The notes below the pieces were generated by a model. It had not been told where the DNA came from and did no database searches. It saw nothing but the letters and a program-made list of their open reading frames with translations. 64,000 nucleotides of DNA from positions 124,516,133 through 124,580,132 of the forward strand of contig OW121853.1 in assembly GCA_933228895.1 (NCBI GenBank), in the 5' to 3' direction. Below, piece after piece: positions 22,478 to 33,753 of the stretch. The stretch comes from Platycnemis pennipes. Taxonomy: Eukaryota; Arthropoda; Insecta; Odonata; Platycnemididae. The position numbers and the translations under genes were made by a program. Position 1 is the first letter of the stretch; each line of letters begins with the position of its first letter.

Positions 22478-23247
22478 TTTTGACACATGATCTTTCCTGG
22501 AGTAAACACATATTTGAAATAATGGGTCCGGCGAATCGTAAACTGGGATTCGTCAAAAGAGTACTGGGTAAATGTGACGATCATGTACGAGAAATCAGCT
22601 ACTTTTTCCTTGTAAGACCTTATTTGGAATATGCTGCCAGTGTATGGGATCCCTACGAAATCGGTCTAAATAACGAACTTGAACGTGTGCAACGAAATCG
22701 GCAAGATTTGTAAAGGGACGGTATGATAACATTACTAGCGTAACCAGTCTATAAAATGAATTAAATTGGGAATCATTGTCAGGTCGCAGGTTGAAATTAA
22801 GACTTAATCTCTTAAACAAATTCCAAGACCATATTTTCAGTGATGATGTTAAAAATATTTTGCGGACCCCAACTTACTAAGGTAGACTGGACCATAATCA
22901 CAAAATTAGAGAAATTGATTGCCGAACTGACAGATTCAAAATGTCCTTTTTTCCTCGTACTATTAGGGACATGAATAACGGTAAATATATCCAGTACGAG
23001 TGTAGCAATGGATAACATTGGTAGCTGCATGTTGGTATAAGGACTTATAGCTAACCCAACTAACGGCATGTTTTTGCATGTATGTTTTGCTATTTTTATC
23101 TTTTTTTAAATAGCGTAGTTTTGAACAGTACCTATACAAGCACTAATCCTTTTTTAATGCATAATATGTAGTGCATGTTTGGTGTGAATTCACCCCCTGC
23201 CACACACCTTTATGGTGGCTTGCAGGGTATTATGTAGATGTAGATGA
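22478..23247 (+). mobile_element. CR1-like LINE fragment, 5'-truncated (copy C3)
   Basis: The plus frame 22480-22713 encodes the end of the RT region, with 'DLSWSKHIFEI', 'RKLGFVKRVLGKCDDHVR' and 'LVRPYLEYAASVWDPYE', followed after a frame change by the 'VQR..ARF' region. The 3' UTR ends in the stem-loop (23196-23226) and short GTAGAT repeats. This subfamily has TTTATGGTG in the stem where C1/C2 have TCGCGGTG. It matches C4 at 50397-51095 on the opposite strand. Confidence 0.85.
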
Positions 23248-23248
23248 A

Positions 23249-23430
23249 TGGCACCACGGGGACCACTGTTTAACGTATCATCTGACTGACGGAGTACTGA
23301 ACCTGAAGTACTCTCCACATCGTACTTAGTTAGAGATCGGTATACCACTGTAAAATCTGCAACTTTGTGATTAAATCTCGGGTCTACTAGATGACATTAC
23401 CCTAGCTACCCCACCAACTCGCTCCTGTGA
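23249..23430 (-). mobile_element. SINE family A fragment, heavily diverged
   Basis: Minus-strand SINE A signatures are still legible: 'GGCACCACGGGGACCACTG', 'CTGACGGAGTACTGAACCTG', a weak B-box region ('AAATCTCGGGTCTA') and the head end 'CTAGCTACCCCACCAACTCG'. Confidence 0.62.
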
Positions 23431-23720
23431 ATTAAGGAGGCGGATGAGCTTGTAAGAACGTTATACAATTTAAATCTACTTCTGATTGTGGTCATAGTCG
23501 TCACACATTTCCTACTCCTAGTTTTACTTGTTTGTACAAAGGATTATAGTATATTAAATAAACATTTATGCTTATAAATTTTACGATTATTAACAACATC
23601 TTGTTGTTCCATAAACATTTATGTATTTCCCAAGCCAGAAGTTGAATGAGTTTTTTCCACTCACGCTACATATTGTGTTCCTTCTCTCTCCCCAATTGTT
23701 CCCGACTCTTCGCGGGGAAG

Positions 23721-23856
23721 GAGTTTCAAAACGCGGCCCGCTTCAGAATGGAGTCCCCCAGGGTCGCCTCGTGGGCCCCTCTGGACTTGACACCCAACCT
23801 GCACCCACGCCTCCAAGCCGAGCGCCCGGTGACGTCACCTGGAAACGGCACGGGTG
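23721..23856 (+). CDS. ADAMTS-like gene, second coding exon (N-terminal propeptide linker)
   Basis: A GC-rich block in AT-rich surroundings. The acceptor is at 23719-23720 (GGGGAAG|G). It is preceded by about 70 bases with no AG dinucleotide, a pyrimidine-rich tract and a branch-site-like CACTCAC near 23658. The donor is GGGTG|GTAAGT at 23857. The exon is 136 nt: 45 codons plus one base, entered in phase 0 and left in phase 1. That is exactly what exon 1 (phase 0 end) and exon 3 (needs two bases) require. The encoded segment (starting EFQNAARFRMESPRVASW) is proline-rich with a potential N-glycosylation site (NGT) near its end. No named domain; variable sequence is normal between signal peptide and propeptide core. 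Skipping it would break the frame. Confidence 0.62.
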
Positions 23857-25757
23857 GTAAGTTGATGCCATTATATTATTTTTTTTTAGTAACAAGTGCC
23901 TAAGGGAAGATTTTGCAACGAAACTTTTTTTTTGAAATGGTGGAAGACTGGATGGCCTTGCTCCGAATATTTTTCATTCCTTATGCGCCACATCAAATGT
24001 AACCTCTCCCAAGGTTGCTATGTACTTTGTACGTCATATACTGTTGTGATTAGATTAATTGTGGCTGGTACTTTTTGGCTATAAAATAGTGTTTCGAATT
24101 TGATGTTACCAAAATAGATAATGGACGGTAATGAGGCAACAAATCTATCATTGGACTAAAAAAATATTGTCGATGAATGAAAATATTTTTTTAATTAAAA
24201 AAGCCGTAATTTGGTGTTTTATTACGTAAGCACTTTTTAGCTGTTTTCTGAGGCATCATCCCGTGCCTAATTGCCTTTTATGCCCAAGTGCCCCTCCTTG
24301 GCGATTTTTTTTCGAAATGACCACTGTTCATCTCCTCTGGCCTGTTTGAGAAGAAAATGAAGGAGCATAGTCATATTTTCCATGTTGATCATTTTGCATA
24401 AAATAGCTCGACTCGCAGAAGATTAATTTTTCCTTTTTCGTTTATGATAGTACTTTTGTAAACATCATTTGCACAAAGCATTATTGGAGGCGTGAATGTA
24501 TGAGAATATTTCATCTTAAAGAGCAGCGAGTTACAAAAAAGTGAGATTCCATATTCAATTTATATCCCCTGATCCATCAAGTTATTTGAATTTATGAAGT
24601 ATGGAGTTGATCGAAGCCGTATCATCATCTCATAACTTAGTAGTTTGTTTAAAAAAGGAACCAATTTAATTTCTTTATTTTATTACTTGGCATGAAATCT
24701 TTCACCTAATAACCCAAAGCAGGGGTGTCCAAGATTTTTTTGGCAATGGGCCATTTTACTGGCAAGGCGTTTGTCTTGGGCTGCACTTTTCCTAAAATGT
24801 ATTTGATTTTTAATATAAACACGATATGAATAATAACATTACTTTGTTTCTTTCTTTAAAAAGAGGCAACAAAATACACCATAAAAATAGGTGGGACCTC
24901 ATTAAACAATCATCAGTATATTTTATATCAAATATAAATGAAGTATTTGTGTTAATTTTTCTCTCTGGGTCTCATACATCGCCGTTCTGGTCCGCGGGTT
25001 GGACACTTGTAGCCAGGAGCCGACCATTTAATCAAACGCGTTTTACGTCTCTTAAAATAATACGCTTTCACAATAGTGTGTAATTATATTTTTTTAAAGT
25101 CATATGTTTCGCATTTATTTTAATTACTCTTTGGAGACAGAGCCCGAAAAAATGTAGAGATAGTCGTTGAAAATGGATAGGTAAAGGAAGCCGTTTACGG
25201 TTTCAAAATAACAGTGCTCAAAATTTTGCACCACTGCTTCGAAAATTGATGGTTTTTGTGAGCGGTAGGTACTTGCGCATGGCACCGTGTTCTTTCAGTA
25301 TCATGTTTCCTGGAATCGAGGTTACTGGCATGCCAATGTTTGGGCTGGCGCTTGTGACGCCGCCGCGTGGGAAAAGAGTTCAAGGTTTTTTATCGAGCGA
25401 AAGGTGCGTGGGATGATTTCCTCAGCGAGCGTCAGTCGCGGAGGGAATCCAACAGCGGAGGACAACGTTTCAATTCAGTCAGTATGCGATACGAAAGGGA
25501 AAAACGGACAGCTCTTTTTTTTGTGCTTAACCTTCGTCGTATTTCCACTCTCGGGAAAATGAAAACAAGTGCCGCGCGGCGGGGGAAACTCCGCATCTTA
25601 TCAGCGTCGAGGCGGAAGTTTCAATTAATGCAGATATAGCAACGACCGATGGAAAGGCGACAAGAAATCGTACATATGTTATGTCGTGGGAAACTAATTT
25701 CGCGAGCCAATGGGAGAGAACTGATGCAGTGGAATACGATACATTATTCGAATATGG
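23857..25757. other. Intron 2 start: unassigned, with possible hAT remnant and a GC-rich block
   Basis: At about 24721-25015 the ends CAGGGGTGTCCAAG and, reversed, CTACAAGTGTCCAAC resemble a degraded hAT-type inverted pair, but no 8-bp duplication is visible, so it is only a possibility. At about 25320-25640 there is a GC- and CpG-rich block with overlapping short plus frames and no recognisable protein motif. The rest is AT-rich with nothing supported. Confidence 0.4.
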
Positions 25758-26100
25758 CAGACATTCTCATCATCATCATCAGTCAACAATCCTAGGATTG
25801 GTTTGACACAGCCCTCCGCTCGATTCTTCTATCGGCCAACCTCTTCATATTAACGTAATTCCTCTCTTATACATCCTTCATGACCTGTTCCATGTATGTC
25901 ATGCGAGGTCTGCCTTTGCCGTTCTTCCCGTTCAATTTTCCCTCGACGATTATCTTCATCAGGCCATCTTAAGATATGACCGATTAAGTTGTCCCGTCTT
26001 CTTTTTAGAGTTTAGAGCAGACCTCTCATTCTTCGGTTGCACCACATTTCGAATTCTTCCACCGTCAGGCCTTCTGCTATTCAATAACATTTTCATCCTA
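25758..26100 (-). mobile_element. RTE-like LINE 3' end, 5'-truncated (copy R3)
   Basis: It begins on the plus strand with the reversed terminus (TCATCATCATCATCAGTCAA). On the minus strand it encodes the shared tail: 'NYVNMKRLADRRIE', 'GKGRPRMTYMEQVM', 'IVEGKLNGKNG'. Frames are interrupted. Confidence 0.85.
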
Positions 26101-27480
26101 AAATTGAATACAATTGACTGTGGACAACCTTAAAAAATTTATATTGCCGTTGACAGGATTTCCCGGATAATTTAATAGTTACTAAACTTATTATTCTGAG
26201 AAAGTCATATATATTTAGCTTTACCTTAAAAATAATATGGCGATAAATATATTTATAATGCTCGCATAGGGAGAATATGAATCACTTCCGATCAAGAAAC
26301 TATATTTTATGCGTAAAGATTCTCTAAATTTAGCTATGTGAGACCATTCGCAAAGTCAACGGAAACCGGAAGTATTCTACCGATGAAATCAGCCTAGAAT
26401 ACGGTGATGGCTGGGCTGCTTGAATTGAAAGTTGTGCGAGAGTCCTCCAGCCCGTTCCAAATACCTTAGCAGCAGACAAACGCAGTAACGGGCAGGATGT
26501 GATTCTTATTTTTGACCCCTATTCTCCCAATTAAGGCCCCGATGCCGGTGTGGCTGGACTATCCAAGGAAGTGTTGCTTCCTGTGCGGAGGCGAACAAAA
26601 CTAGCTCTAAGATTTCCCACCGTCCGTTCCCAATACCCAAATGCAAAACCTCGCCAGACTTCAGGAGTTAATTGAAAAAAGGCACTTTTCGCAGGCGATA
26701 AATTCAAGTTTTTTTCCTTGTTTCCCGGCTTCCGAATCAGATTCCCTCTTCGTCTGATTTAAAAACTGAAAAATAAAAATAATCAATTTTAATATTATAA
26801 TACAGATCGAAGATCGGCCTCGTCTCAGAGGCCTAGGTAAAGCGTCATGTTAAACACCTTTCATTAACACGCATATTATGTAAAATCTTATTTCTGTCTT
26901 TATCTGTTGAGCAACTCTCTAAGTCTCTTCAAGGTTGATTGACGGGGTGAACTGAACAAGAACCAAGATTTACTTGCAGACCCAAGTTTTGTTTTTACGC
27001 TGAATAAAACTGTCTTAATTAGAATTTCCCCAGGATAAGATGCGAAATTTGTAGAAAGTAAGAGAAGTTTTTTTATTTAGAAGAGGCATTTTTATCAATT
27101 CACTACGATATATGTGATATTGGGAACACAGGAGTGCAGTTGGCATGCCTTAAAATCATAGCAAAATTTTTCTAGATATACTACCATACCTGCTAATACT
27201 ATTTGTATTAAATCTGCCTACCCGGACATTATGATGCTTGTAATGATCTTTTGTAGTTTGTAATGTAGTTCTTACTCGCCCAATCCGTGTCCATAGGAAC
27301 ACCAGATAATTTACTCCATGTTATACTTGTTTATAAGTTAATACTTGTTTCTTCATAAAATACTTTCCCTCCATATGATGATAAATTTGCTAGTACTACT
27401 TATTAGGGAGTTATTAGGGTTATTAGGGAGGTGATTAAGGTATTTAATGAGCTCTTTTAGCATGTCTGCACGAAACATTA
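26101..27480. other. Unassigned intron sequence
   Basis: AT-rich single-copy-looking sequence. No family, motif or gene was recognised, apart from a short local repetition of 'TTATTAGGGAG' units near 27399-27431. Confidence 0.4.
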
Positions 27481-27675
27481 AGTGTTCAATACATGTAGTT
27501 TGTATTGTCTTGAATATATTCCTCACGTCGTGGTTTAATAGTACCTAATTTCTAATAGAGTGGTATTGCAGACGTTAGTGCATATACATGCGTTGTGTAT
27601 GTACGGTGATTATTCAACCCCTGACACACACCCTTTGGGTGGATTGCAGGGTTCTCCATGGATATAGATGTACTT
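27481..27675 (+). mobile_element. CR1-like LINE 3' end (copy C7)
   Basis: The 3' UTR end is recognisable by 'GTGATTATTCAACCCCTGA', the stem-loop 'CACACCCTTTGGGTGG..TTGCAGGG' (27620-27651) and a tail GATATAGATGTA. The loop-proximal stem changed to CACCC/GGGTG, which still pairs. The upstream limit is uncertain. Confidence 0.6.
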
Positions 27676-27919
27676 CGGTCAGTAGTTCATGATTATACCC
27701 ACTAGGCTTCCCACTCTATCATTCAATAGTCAACTCAACATCAGCATGAAATTAGTAACAAATGAAAAATGACATTAAGTGGGCATACGACATCGGAAAA
27801 ACATATTTTTCATCATTCGAGCGAAAAATATGTACGTATCCACATCGCAAGGAGAGGGGGATGAATTTAAATTTTCATAAAGAATTATTAGTCTACATCA
27901 TAAAGTACATGTGAGAAGT

Positions 27920-28186
27920 TGAAAATGACATGGAATCGGTTCACTGAAGAAAGACCTGTCTTAAGATATGCCATATCTTAAGACACGATGGCCTGATGAA
28001 GACTACTCGAATGACTCGAATACAATCGTCGAAGGAAAAGTGATCGGGAAGATTGGAAAATGCAGGCCTCGTATGAGATATATGGAACAAGTTGTGAAGG
28101 ATGTAATAGAGAAGAATTACGTTGATATGAAGAGGTTGGCCGATAGAAGAATCGAGTGGAAGGCTGTGTCAAACCAACACTAGGAT
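27920..28186 (+). mobile_element. RTE-like LINE 3' end (copy R4), interrupted by SINE A
   Basis: The frame 27968-28183 encodes the RTE tail ('GKIGKCRPRMRYMEQVVKDV', 'NYVDMKRLADRRIEWKA'). The element's last bases, GATTGTTGACCGATGATGAT, are found 350 bases later at 28533-28553, because a SINE A copy inserted at 28187-28521 with duplication of ACCAACACTAGGAT (right copy ACCAATGCTAGGAT). Confidence 0.87.
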
Positions 28187-28521
28187 GTCATGTTATGTCA
28201 TGTTATTTAGGAGAGGCGACCGAAAGGTGAGGTCATTTGCGCTTTTTAGGATAGGTGGGTGATTGGGTAATGGCAGGAGCATCTCAGGTAATGGAGGAAG
28301 GGTGGAGAGAAACCTGGCGTCGTCATGAACCTACTCTTAACGACAGGCGCCAAGGGGAAGGGCTTAACGTCCCATCCGACGGACGGAGTACTGAACCTGA
28401 AATGCCCTCCACTAGGCACTCAAGTCAGGGCCGGTTTGCCACAGAAAAATCCGCCGGGAATCGAACCCGGGCCCTCGGGATGGGATGCCAGTACTCTAGC
28501 CACCACACCAACTCAATCCCC
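28187..28521 (-). mobile_element. tRNA-derived SINE, family A (full length)
   Basis: On the minus strand it has a tRNA-like head: 'GTTGGTGTGGTGGCTAGAGT' (A-box region) and 'GGGCCCGGGTTCGATTCCCG' (B box). The body follows with 'CCGTCCGTCGGATGGGACGT', 'CGCCTGTCGTTAAGAGTAGG', 'TTTCTCTCCACCCTTCCTCC' and 'GCAAATGACCTCACC', with a short A/T-rich tail. Flanking direct repeats of 14 bp match at 12 positions (28173-28186 and 28522-28535) and lie inside the RTE fragment. The family has about eleven recognisable pieces in the window. Confidence 0.88.
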
Positions 28522-28555
28522 ACCAATGCTAGGATTGTTGACCGATGATGATGAA

Positions 28556-30575
28556 GGAAGACCGAAAAAGATGTCTCTCTCGGCAAATAGTGAAGGAAAA
28601 GATGCCGAAAGGCGTTCTTTAAAGCACGGAATGAATTGTGGAGGGACAGGGGGGGAGGGGAAGGGGGCGGAGAGGGAGGGAGAGTAGGGAGACCAAGAGA
28701 GCTCTCCTCGACTCCGCCGTTATCGCAGGAGACTTTTCTTCTTTATTGTATCCGTCGCACCGTAAGAGCGCGGCCGCCGGAAGCAATTGCCAAATTCATT
28801 CCCTGGGGGCGCTTTCGCTTTCGCTCCTCGTTTGCGGAGGAGGGGGATTATCTAGATGGTGGGCGATTTTAAAAGGGGGTGTCTCCCCTTCTGGGCGATA
28901 GAGCGAAGGATTAGCGCACGAAAGCCGATGCGATTCCCGTTACCCTCTCGCTTTGTCACGCAGTTTGGAAGTCGGCGGCTGCAAGAAACGAACGCCTTTT
29001 CTTTTTGCTAGCTCCTGGATATATCTTGATTCCAGCTGGAAGATAACTCAATACCATCGATATTTTTCCACATTTTTTAGATGTGAATGATGCTATAGTT
29101 TTAAATCACATTTTAATGTTTTAGTCTTACGACATTCGATATCCCTCATGTTATTTGTCAATCTCAGCGCGGATGAAAACTTTAGCAGGCTTGGATTGAA
29201 ATTCATATTGATGAAGAGAAACATTCAACGAATTTGTCTTTCAATGCAGTTCATAATAGATGTGAAACCAAAAGTAAATTACGAGTTATTTTCAGGTGCA
29301 GGAAAAAATACGTAGTATTAGTCAGGGTACCAATAATAAATTACAGCGTAAACTCAGAACGCTGTTTTCTACGCTGAAAAACAGGTTTCCGACTTGAAGC
29401 ATTTGACACATGAGCACTCGATAGCAAGGCTCAAATGGCAGCCGGGATTCGGAACGATAGTATTAAACTTAGAAACGAAAAAATATGTAATGATTTCCAT
29501 TAATGTTTTACAAGGAGATACAAGCAAAGTGTTATTTGAAATAACGTACTTTTTCGTGTTGAAAACACTTCATCCTCTCCTTACTTTGAGTCTAACTAGT
29601 GGGATTAGGTATGTCGTAAGGTACCCGTTATACTCGACACCTTTTACTCACGCAACGAGAGTATAGTAACTCCATAAGTGGCACGAAAAAGGCAAGGATC
29701 GTGTCGGTAACTCAGTAACTCATCAAAGCTACGCCTGTCATGAACAGTTACCATAGCATTTCGGGAAATCGTTACCTACTTCCCTAATACTCGATCCTTT
29801 GTGAAAACAGTCTCAGTGAAAACAGCGGAGCTGTCGCACCGCTTGAACAAGCATTAGATTTATTTCACGTTAAAATCTATTTCCTCCTTATCTTTTTTTC
29901 CTTTCTCTTCTCGGCGTGTGAAAGGTGTTTTTTGCCCTCTCGACCTTCCATAAACTCATAATTAATTCTTCGTAACTCGTGATTGCGGTCAAGTCCCACG
30001 GGTTAGAGAAAAACTACAGCCCTTGTATGGAAACGTTCACACGAAACAATTAAATTAATACGAAGAGTAAGGAGACTATATTCTCTTAAGAAAAAACACC
30101 ATTTTCCTTTTATACCGGGCTGACCAGTGGGTTCTTTCTGAAATGCAGAACTGCATATTTATATTAGTAGTAGCATAAAGCAACCCGATATATGAAATAA
30201 TATAGCTTTCATAACTTTTTCAAAGTTAGAGTGGTAATGTTGTAGCCTCTTTTATGAATTCGCTTACTAAATGTATGGAATTAATGGCAAGGAGTAGGTC
30301 GTAAGATAGTAATTTTCCTAAAATTTATGGACAATACGGCTGTAATAGAATAATATAGAACCAAGATTAAGAGAATTCTGATCAATGCAATCTTGTATTG
30401 TAATTGTCATCAGCATCAATCTAACACTGACTAACCGCAACACTACTTTTTTTCTATATTGAAGCATTAGGTTTGAAGGTGCCCCATCTACTATAGTTAT
30501 GTCCCGCAGCTACTACGGCCATATCGCACCGTAAACGTAATTAATTATAAGTTTATTCTTAAGGCGAACGCAAAA
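28556..30575. other. Unassigned intron sequence with GC-rich block at about 28620-29000
   Basis: The block 28620-29000 is G- and CpG-rich (including a GCGGCCGC site near 28771) and has overlapping plus frames without motifs. The remainder to 30575 is AT-rich; the frame 29394-29666 has no recognisable domain. Confidence 0.4.
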
Positions 30576-30579
30576 ATCA

Positions 30580-30665
30580 ATCTCCAAGGTGAGATTCGAA
30601 CTCGCGACCTCTGAGCTATCAGGCTATAGACCTCGGCCAGCTCTGCTGATCTGGTATCCTGGTAC
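30580..30665 (-). mobile_element. tRNA-like fragment (SINE head or tRNA pseudogene)
   Basis: On the minus strand 'AGCTGGCCGAGGTCTATAGC' resembles an A-box region of a Ser/Leu-type tRNA and 'CGCGAGTTCGAATCTCACC' a B box. No convincing acceptor stem closes around it, so a functional tRNA is unlikely. Confidence 0.5.
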
Positions 30666-30689
30666 TCCTCTCCCTTATCCCTCCCCTTT

Positions 30690-30745
30690 CTCCTGCCACA
30701 CGCCTTTATGGTGACTTGCAGGATATTATGAAATGTAGATGAACC
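30690..30745 (+). mobile_element. CR1-like LINE 3' terminus only (copy C8)
   Basis: The terminal stem-loop 'CCTGCCACACGCCTTTATGG' + 'TGACTTGCAGG' and the tail 'ATTATGAAATGTAGATGA' are present, with no upstream LINE sequence that I can align. Confidence 0.68.
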
Positions 30746-33227
30746 CTTTTTCTTTGGTAGACTAATCACTCGCTCTTACGTTTTCTCTTCCAAATGTTCC
30801 GTTTTTAAAGAATTTATTTTGTTAGAATGTACCAAATTCGTTCTGCATTTTCTGGTACATACATTATACTCATTTCGTCTTCTGCGCACGTTTATTCTCT
30901 CTGTACTACTCTATTTCATCTCCAGAATCGTCATCCGTTATCAGGTTTTAAAGGGTTTATATCTTTTGTGATCAGCTTTTCCTATGGTTCAATTCTCTTA
31001 AACATAAAATGCGAAACTCAACGGAGCGTGTCACGTACCAATTACTCGTTATCACCGCAACTTCATTAATATCAGAAGATTTCATTTCCCCATAAATGCC
31101 TCTTTAGGGTCACCTATTCTGTTTCTGTCGTGATTTTTTTAATGTCATATATCTGATATTCAGCTCCTAATGATTCATTCCATGAACTCCATTCTCGCAA
31201 CACATTTGTCAACTGATTCTACCTTCCCCACATTAAGATTTGCTTAACATTTATTTTATATCATTTTTTAAAAGTACAATGTATTTAGTATTTTTCAGTA
31301 ATACCTACTTACAATTCTCTCATATCAGCTGGAATCGCATTGAATCTCATTTGATCTTTCTGCGAATCGGAGTATTATTATATTCTGGTCATTCAACTCA
31401 GTCACATAGATTTTCTTCCTCTCGGGGTTCTGTTTTCCAGCTTCTATGTTAAAAATTACCAGTTAATGAAATAATTATTGCCTTCCTCCTTTATTTTGGA
31501 TTTCTTATTCTCTATCCTTAGTGGATAGCATGATAGTTGATCCGTAAATGTTACGGATTCCCTGTCGGTATTATATCAATTCGAAATTTTCGTGGTCTTT
31601 GCAAACGTTTTCTTCAAATATTATTTGATGATATGAGAGACCTATATTCTGTTGTTACTGATTCGTGATTGGTAACCCGACTGGTTCTCTTCAATTTATC
31701 TTCAGGACAGGTTTAATTGAGTATAGTATTGAAGTTCAATAATAAAATGAAATAAGCTAATGGAACCTAATACTACGTATAGAAGAATTAGATTGAGTAT
31801 TCAGTATTTACTTTACCTCAGGGAGACCTTATCGTCCGCTGTAATGTAGAGTATCGATAAGTCCAAACGTTCTAAGAATACTAGGATACCTTCAAATTTA
31901 TCTGACGCCGGTATATCGGCTCTTAATACCGTAGCTTTGAGAAACATCACTTGGATTCCACAATCCCACTGATTCCGCAGACCGCTGATTCTCAACCCTT
32001 TTCGAACCCCTGGCGAGGAGCTTAACCATTCTCTCTCGATTCAATTACCTATAATAGTTGTGTGCGGTAGTATATTACACTAGAGGGATATTTTCGCTTC
32101 TGCCAAGTAGTTTCCCTCTAATCTGTGTCATCCGGAATCTCTGGTATGAAGAAATACACAATTGCGATCTCAGCGCTTTGCTTTCCTCTAGTCGCCGTCT
32201 CTTCGTTTACAGTCTCTCTGGACTTATGTTACCTTATGCTGCAAGCAGTGCACCCGTTCCCTTCCTCTTTACTTTCAATTTTAATTTTTAATTTTTTACT
32301 TAAGGGTAGATACGCTTTTCACTAATGTACCTTTTTTTCAATAATATTCTTTTTATTTACATGTGCAACTATATGAATCCCGCAAGTAATATCTTTGATT
32401 TATGTAAGGTAAAATGTTTTATACTTTTTCTTTTTTAGAATTTACAATGTGATAACTCTACATTTTACTTTGTGATTGACCTAATAATGTAATACGGCAC
32501 ATACATGTACCTATTATGCCCTGGGCGGGGGGTGGAGAGGACGGTAACGTACCCGCCCCCGCCCAGGTAAAATAAAACTCAAATCAAATCCCTCGTCCAC
32601 ATTTCTATTCTTCACGATTACCAGCATTGCCATCAAACGAATATTTTTCTTATTTCTCAAAGCCTATTGTGCCCTCTTAGCGTCCTAAATCAACCATCTT
32701 CATCCCCGCTTCTAATTCACCATTATGGATTCCTAGTTTCTCTAACTTTCAGGCGGGGTTGAGTTTCTCTTTCAAACACTGAGAAAAATAAACAAACATT
32801 TCTGCACAAAGAAGGTTCAATTGCCTTTCTGGTTGGATGGAATAATGAGTCGCTTTTTCTGATATTTACCACAATCCAGCCCCAAAATTTAAGTAATTGT
32901 ATCTTGAATGTGAATCCCAGACAAAGACGCGAGAGTCATTGTGTATGATAGAGTCACCGATTGCGTGTTGTTACGCTCACACCCCTCCCTCATAATTTGG
33001 TCTGTGATACAATGCCTCAATCACGCAAAGCATGGAATTCTTATTGAATCCCTGAAAACCCTTACATCGCGGAAAATAAGTTCGGGGCCGACGCCACTAA
33101 CACCGCAAGAGACACCGGGGTGAACACACTAAGATTTGCTAGAATTAAAAAAAAAATATCTTCGTCGACAAAAAATAGTATCTTAGTACTAACAGTATTA
33201 ATGTAATAATAAGGTAGTAATCTTAAT
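30746..33227. other. Unassigned intron sequence with a GC-rich hairpin at 32520-32567
   Basis: No gene is supported. The hairpin CCTGGGCGGGGG / CCCCCGCCCAGG at 32520-32567 has a 12-bp perfect stem and is followed by an A-rich stretch (GTAAAATAAAACTCAAATCA), which together resemble the 3' terminus of a LINE. No coding part of one is visible upstream. Other open frames (31240-32325) look like chance. Confidence 0.4.
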
Positions 33228-33753
33228 AATTGGGGCGTTTATTCGGAACCGAAATTGCAATTTTGTACACGAAATCGTTAATTGGAAACGAAAAACGAAT
33301 TTTAGTGAAAAAATTAATCTTCTAACCACACCCACTCACTCATAAATCAAAAATTAAAATAAGCAAAAGGTGACGCCCACCGAAAAATCTGATTTTATAT
33401 CATTGACGTCATTTTCCTCCCATCCTTGACTGCTTTTCGAGGAAGGGAAGGGAGTGCAGGGGGGTTCTCGGAAGGTCTGCTCGCACAGACGCTGTCGCAA
33501 CTGCTCAGAGTCAGCTATGCCCCCCCATTGCGATGAGGCAAAGTAGCTTCGCGGGCTCAGTTGTGATTGGACGAACTCGATGACGTCTGAGGTTATACCA
33601 CGCCCACTTTTCCGAAAGGGTTAAAAACATCAGTTTTTCGCCGCTTATAACTCGAGAAATAATTGACGGATCAAAAAACGGAAAAATACGGGTCTTTTTA
33701 TTTGGCAAACTCTATCAGATTTGGCAATAAATAAATATGGTAAACGACCCATT
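33228..33753 (+). repeat. Non-autonomous DNA element, family D copy 3 (full length)
   Basis: The left end is AATTGGGGCGTTTATTCGG and the right end is GGTAAACGACCCATT, an imperfect inverted pair. The internal order is as in copy 2. The segments 'CACGCCCACTTTTCCGAAAG', 'GGGTTAAAAACATCAG', 'TTGACGGATCAAAAAACGG' and 'GAAAAATACGGGTCTTTTTA' are almost identical to copy 4. Confidence 0.86.

Noticed and set aside
23747..23856. Alternative acceptor for exon 2 at CTTCAG (23741-23746)
   Set aside because: It would enter in the wrong phase for exon 1, and the earlier AG at 23719 has the clean AG-free pyrimidine tract.
23621..23860. Alternative plus frame over exon 2 (ending ...WKRHGW)
   Set aside because: Its phase does not join exon 1 or exon 3, and the frame used in the model also has the better acceptor.
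24721..25015. hAT element with CAGGGGTGTCC end
   Set aside because: The right end is only roughly complementary and no 8-bp duplication is visible, so it is mentioned only as a possible relic.
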